A DNA stretch of 64,000 nucleotides from Treponema sp. (lineage in GTDB: Bacteria > Spirochaetota > Spirochaetia > Treponematales > Treponemataceae). A program made the translations under genes and the position numbers. Where the stretch lies: the NCBI GenBank assembly GCA_017449265.1, contig JAFSJW010000087.1:110713-174712 (forward strand), in the 5' to 3' direction. How positions within the stretch are numbered: the stretch's first letter is position 1; each line of letters begins with the position of its first letter. Shown one piece after another: positions 61,345 through 64,000 of the stretch. Below the pieces are notes generated by a model. It searched no databases and was not told the DNA's origin. It saw only the letters and a program-made list of their open reading frames with translations.

Positions 61345-62421
61345 ATGAAAAAATTCTTAATAAAAATGATTTTTGTCCTTCTTCTACTTTTGGTTTTCCC
61401 CGGAAGTCTCTTTATTTTCAACAGTTATGTTGACACTTTCAATATCTTCCATTGGAGAAACATACGCTTTACCGATGCCGAACCAAACAAAAACTTCATA
61501 AAGACGAAATATGTAATTTCAAATCCTAAAAAATTCAATGCGTTCGTGCTAGGCTCGTCCCGCTCAGGAATGCTTCTTCCCGACTGTCTTCCGAAAACCC
61601 TGAACGGAAAGGAGCTGCACTGGTACAATTTGGCATATTCAGAAGGAGTACCGGCCGAGAACCTTGAGACAATCAAAGCACTTCTCAACGGAAAAGTCGA
61701 TGTATCATTCGTTATCGTATCTTTTGACTGTCTGATGATGCACCTGAATAACGAAGCGCACAAAACTCAGCTTTTGCGGCTGTCCTATCCGCAGTACAAA
61801 AAAAATCCGCTCGGATTCTACAAGAATTATTTTATCAATATTCCGGCAAAAACAATCGCCTCTCAGGTTCTGCACTATAAGCCTGAGAATCACATGATAT
61901 CTACCGAAATATTCTATAAATATGGAGTTAATTCCGCGGATATGGGACTGTCAACAGAATTAGACGACGAAAGGTACAAACCGTCTATTTTTGAATACAC
62001 AATGACAGATTCTTGGAAGAGTCTGAAAGAGATATGTGATTTTTGCAAGGAGAAAGGGATAAAAATAGTTCTTTTCACCAGCCCTGTCTACGAATCGAAT
62101 TATCGCTATGCAGCCGCTCACGGCTATTTGGATATGCTCGGAAAAATCGGGCGGCAGTGCGAGTTCTACAATTTTTCAGGTCTGAACAAAATTTCCACCG
62201 ACAGGAAATATTATTTTGAGGCAAGCCACTACCGCCCTGTGGTCGGTCTTATGCTTGAGAAAATGATTTTCTCTGACGATGAGGCGGAAAAGGAGCGTAC
62301 ACGCCGGGAAGTGGCGCTGAGCGAAGAGTACAAGGAGCTTTTCGGAATAAAGGTAACCCCCGAGAATGTTGATTCTGTGGTCGAAAAGCTAAAGAAGCAG
62401 TTTCGGGAATTTGACAAATGA
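61345..62421 (+). CDS. SGNH-like membrane-anchored partner, pair 2
   Basis: A 358-aa protein with an N-terminal anchor (about 5-26) and an external domain. AFVLGSSRSGMLLPDCL gives the nucleophile Ser at 71 or the neighbouring Ser, and FEASHYRPVVG gives the His at 295 in E-A-S-H instead of the common D-x-x-H. The layout resembles DltD/AlgX-type helpers. AAGAGGTTTAC precedes the ATG. It lies directly after the MBOAT gene, so the two form a unit. The acidic C-terminal tail after about 305 is helical and unassigned. Confidence 0.7.
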   Translation: MKKFLIKMIFVLLLLLVFPGSLFIFNSYVDTFNIFHWRNIRFTDAEPNKNFIKTKYVISNPKKFNAFVLGSSRSGMLLPDCLPKTLNGKELHWYNLAYSEGVPAENLETIKALLNGKVDVSFVIVSFDCLMMHLNNEAHKTQLLRLSYPQYKKNPLGFYKNYFINIPAKTIASQVLHYKPENHMISTEIFYKYGVNSADMGLSTELDDERYKPSIFEYTMTDSWKSLKEICDFCKEKGIKIVLFTSPVYESNYRYAAAHGYLDMLGKIGRQCEFYNFSGLNKISTDRKYYFEASHYRPVVGLMLEKMIFSDDEAEKERTRREVALSEEYKELFGIKVTPENVDSVVEKLKKQFREFDK

Positions 62422-62564
62422 ATTTTTCAAGAAACAGAGATTTTAAGAATGGTTCAGGTGATTTTTCGTTTGACTATTTAAAATCCTGTAATTAAAATAA
62501 AAAGATACGCGATGTAATGATTTTGCTTTCGCTGATAAATATTTTTTTTCTAGGAGAAATAAAA

Positions 62565-63851
62565 ATGGGAAAGACCATTGCTCAGAAAATTTTTGAGTCA
62601 CATTTGGTAGACAGTCCTTTCTCTGGAACTTATGTTCTAAAACTGGACAGGGTTTTCTGCCATGAAATCACAACTCCTGTTGCAATCAATGATCTTGTTG
62701 AAAGAGGTAAGGACAGGGTTTTTGATCCAACGAAAATCAAGGCTGTCATCGATCATGTAACGCCTTCAAAAGACAGTAAAACTGCAACGCAGTCAAAAAT
62801 CCTAAGGGACTGGGCAAGACGGAACAACATAAAAGATTTTTTTGACATTGGTTCAAACGGCGTTTGCCATGCAATTTTTCCTGAGAAAGGTTTTGTCCGG
62901 CCAGGATACACAGTCATCATGGGTGACAGCCACACTTGCACGCACGGAGCTTTCGGGGCATTTGCAGCCGGCGTTGGCACTACAGACCTTGAGGTAGGTC
63001 TTTTGAAAGGAGTCTGCTCTTTCCGCGAGCCAAAATCAATCAAATTCGTTCTTAACGGTAAGCTTAAGGACGGAGTTTTTGCAAAGGATGTCATTCTCCA
63101 TCTCATCGGAAAAATCGGCGTGAACGGAGCGACTAACTGCGTCGTTGAATTTACAGGTCCTATCGTTGACAATATGGATATGGAAGAGAGAATGACTCTC
63201 TGCAACATGGCTGTCGAAGCTGGCGGAACAAGCGGAATCTGCTTCCCAGACGCAAAGACGGTTGATTATCTTTGGGAATTCATCAAGGACGAATACAAGA
63301 CAAAAGAAGATGCAATCGCTGATTACGCTAAGTGGCGCGATGACGCTGACGCAACTTATGAAAAAGTCTATACGCTCGACTTGTCCGATTTGGATCCAGT
63401 CTGCACTATAAACTACAAGCCTGATCAGATAAAGAAAATTGCTGACATGAAAGGCACTAAAGTAGACCAGATTTATATAGGCTCGTGCACGAACGGACGA
63501 ATCTCAGACCTTAGGATTGCTGCGAAGGTTCTGAAAGGTCATCATCTTGCTGACGGCGTTCGCGGAATCGTAAGCCCTGCAACACCAAAAATCTACAAGA
63601 TGGCAGTTGACGAGGGAATCATAGACATTTTCCTTGAGGCCGGATTCTGCGTCACTAACCCGACTTGCGGAGCCTGTCTTGGAATGTCGAACGGAGTTCT
63701 TGCAGAAGGTGAGGTCTGCGCGTCAACAACAAACCGCAACTTCAACGGGCGCATGGGAAAAGGCGGCATGGTTCACCTTATGAGCCCTGCTTCTGCCGCA
63801 GCTACGGCAATAGCAGGAACAATCACGAACTCAGAGCTTTATAAAGGTTAA
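62565..63851 (+). CDS. leuC: 3-isopropylmalate dehydratase-type aconitase, large subunit
   Basis: A 428-aa Fe-S hydro-lyase. The 4Fe-4S Cys residues are C308 in IGSCTNGRISDL, C368 and C371 in NPTCGACLGMSNG; VIMGDSHTCTHGAFGAFAAGVGTTDLE is the substrate-side signature. It belongs to the archaeal-type LeuC/homoaconitase group of about 420 residues, so leucine synthesis (isopropylmalate) is likely but other substrates such as homocitrate or citramalate are possible. TAGGAGAAA precedes the ATG. The small subunit (LeuD), usually adjacent, is not on the plus strand in the 149 bases that remain. Confidence 0.88.
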   Translation: MGKTIAQKIFESHLVDSPFSGTYVLKLDRVFCHEITTPVAINDLVERGKDRVFDPTKIKAVIDHVTPSKDSKTATQSKILRDWARRNNIKDFFDIGSNGVCHAIFPEKGFVRPGYTVIMGDSHTCTHGAFGAFAAGVGTTDLEVGLLKGVCSFREPKSIKFVLNGKLKDGVFAKDVILHLIGKIGVNGATNCVVEFTGPIVDNMDMEERMTLCNMAVEAGGTSGICFPDAKTVDYLWEFIKDEYKTKEDAIADYAKWRDDADATYEKVYTLDLSDLDPVCTINYKPDQIKKIADMKGTKVDQIYIGSCTNGRISDLRIAAKVLKGHHLADGVRGIVSPATPKIYKMAVDEGIIDIFLEAGFCVTNPTCGACLGMSNGVLAEGEVCASTTNRNFNGRMGKGGMVHLMSPASAAATAIAGTITNSELYKG

Positions 63852-63879
63852 AATCAAAATAAAGACCTGCTATGAAATG

Positions 63880-64000
63880 TCAATCATTTGACGAAGCATT
63901 TTTCAATGTTTTTTCAGCAAGTTTTGAGACATCAACATCAGGAGGAAAAATAGGAACGTAATCAATATTGTTTTTAAGAACAGTGAAGACAACATTGAGA
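63880..64000 (-). CDS. C-terminal end of an unknown gene (truncated by window)
   Basis: One minus-strand frame is open from the window edge to a TGA at 63880-63882 and reads LNVVFTVLKNNIDYVPIF then PPDVDVSKLAEKTLKNASSND. It looks protein-like, but 40 codons cannot be assigned. A competing minus-strand frame and a short plus-strand ORF from 63871 are also possible. Confidence 0.35.
   Translation of the reverse strand, partial: LNVVFTVLKNNIDYVPIFPPDVDVSKLAEKTLKNASSND

Overview
The window looks like chromosomal DNA of a spirochete, most likely a host-associated or environmental Treponema. The evidence is a large outer-membrane barrel protein of LptD type, a phoH / 7TM-HD hydrolase / ybeY / tlyC gene order, many TPR proteins, a membrane-anchored PilZ protein, very short mRNA leaders, moderate GC content and treponeme-like hypothetical proteins. 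The genus is inferred from protein character and was not tested by a search. I see no phage, intact insertion sequence or CRISPR array.

Layout. 1-9.2 kb: the end of the barrel gene, then phoH, a PgpH-like c-di-AMP phosphodiesterase, ybeY, a CorC/TlyC protein and a secreted TPR protein. 9.3-16.1 kb: a MATE exporter; a NifU-like scaffold paired with a GGGtGRT protein; a histidine phosphatase; and a two-gene operon of a LanC-like cyclase with a Cys-Cys-Gly zinc motif and a cysteine-synthase-type enzyme behind an operator-rich promoter. 16.1-31.7 kb: a surface-glycan island with about nine glycosyltransferases, UDP-glucose dehydrogenase and UDP-xylose synthase, a Wzt-type ABC ATPase without a visible permease, and an MBOAT/SGNH O-acylation pair. 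31.7-33 kb: a decay zone with a gutted PTS-EIIC/EAL pseudogene, a ThpR-like phosphoesterase and a lipoprotein-like fragment. 33-47.3 kb: housekeeping genes, mostly on the minus strand (glgA, aminotransferase, argA, two pseudouridine synthases, yggS, rsmA, a short comEC, a PilZ protein), with folC on the plus strand and then alr. 47.4-59.7 kb: DEAD-box helicase, a complete tRNA-Phe transcription unit, rseP, a beta-propeller-like protein, rsmD, TPR proteins, rlmN, a cysteine-less HMA-like protein, an ATP-grasp protein and ligA with a coupled 54-aa gene. 59.8-64 kb: a second MBOAT/SGNH pair and a LeuC-type dehydratase.

The glycan genes fit together: Ugd and Uxs would supply UDP-glucuronate and UDP-xylose, the transferases build a glycan, Wzt suggests ABC export, and MBOAT plus SGNH proteins would O-acylate it outside the cytoplasm.

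The most striking unexplained signals are: (1) a dispersed family of TA-flanked elements of about 122 bp folding into three hairpins, with compensatory changes between copies, plus 37-bp single-hairpin relatives; (2) the LanC-like/CysK operon; (3) a 109-bp cloverleaf between glycosyltransferase genes; (4) several genes whose -10 box lies so close to the start codon that the mRNA should be leaderless; (5) the conserved but poorly understood GGGtGRT pair.
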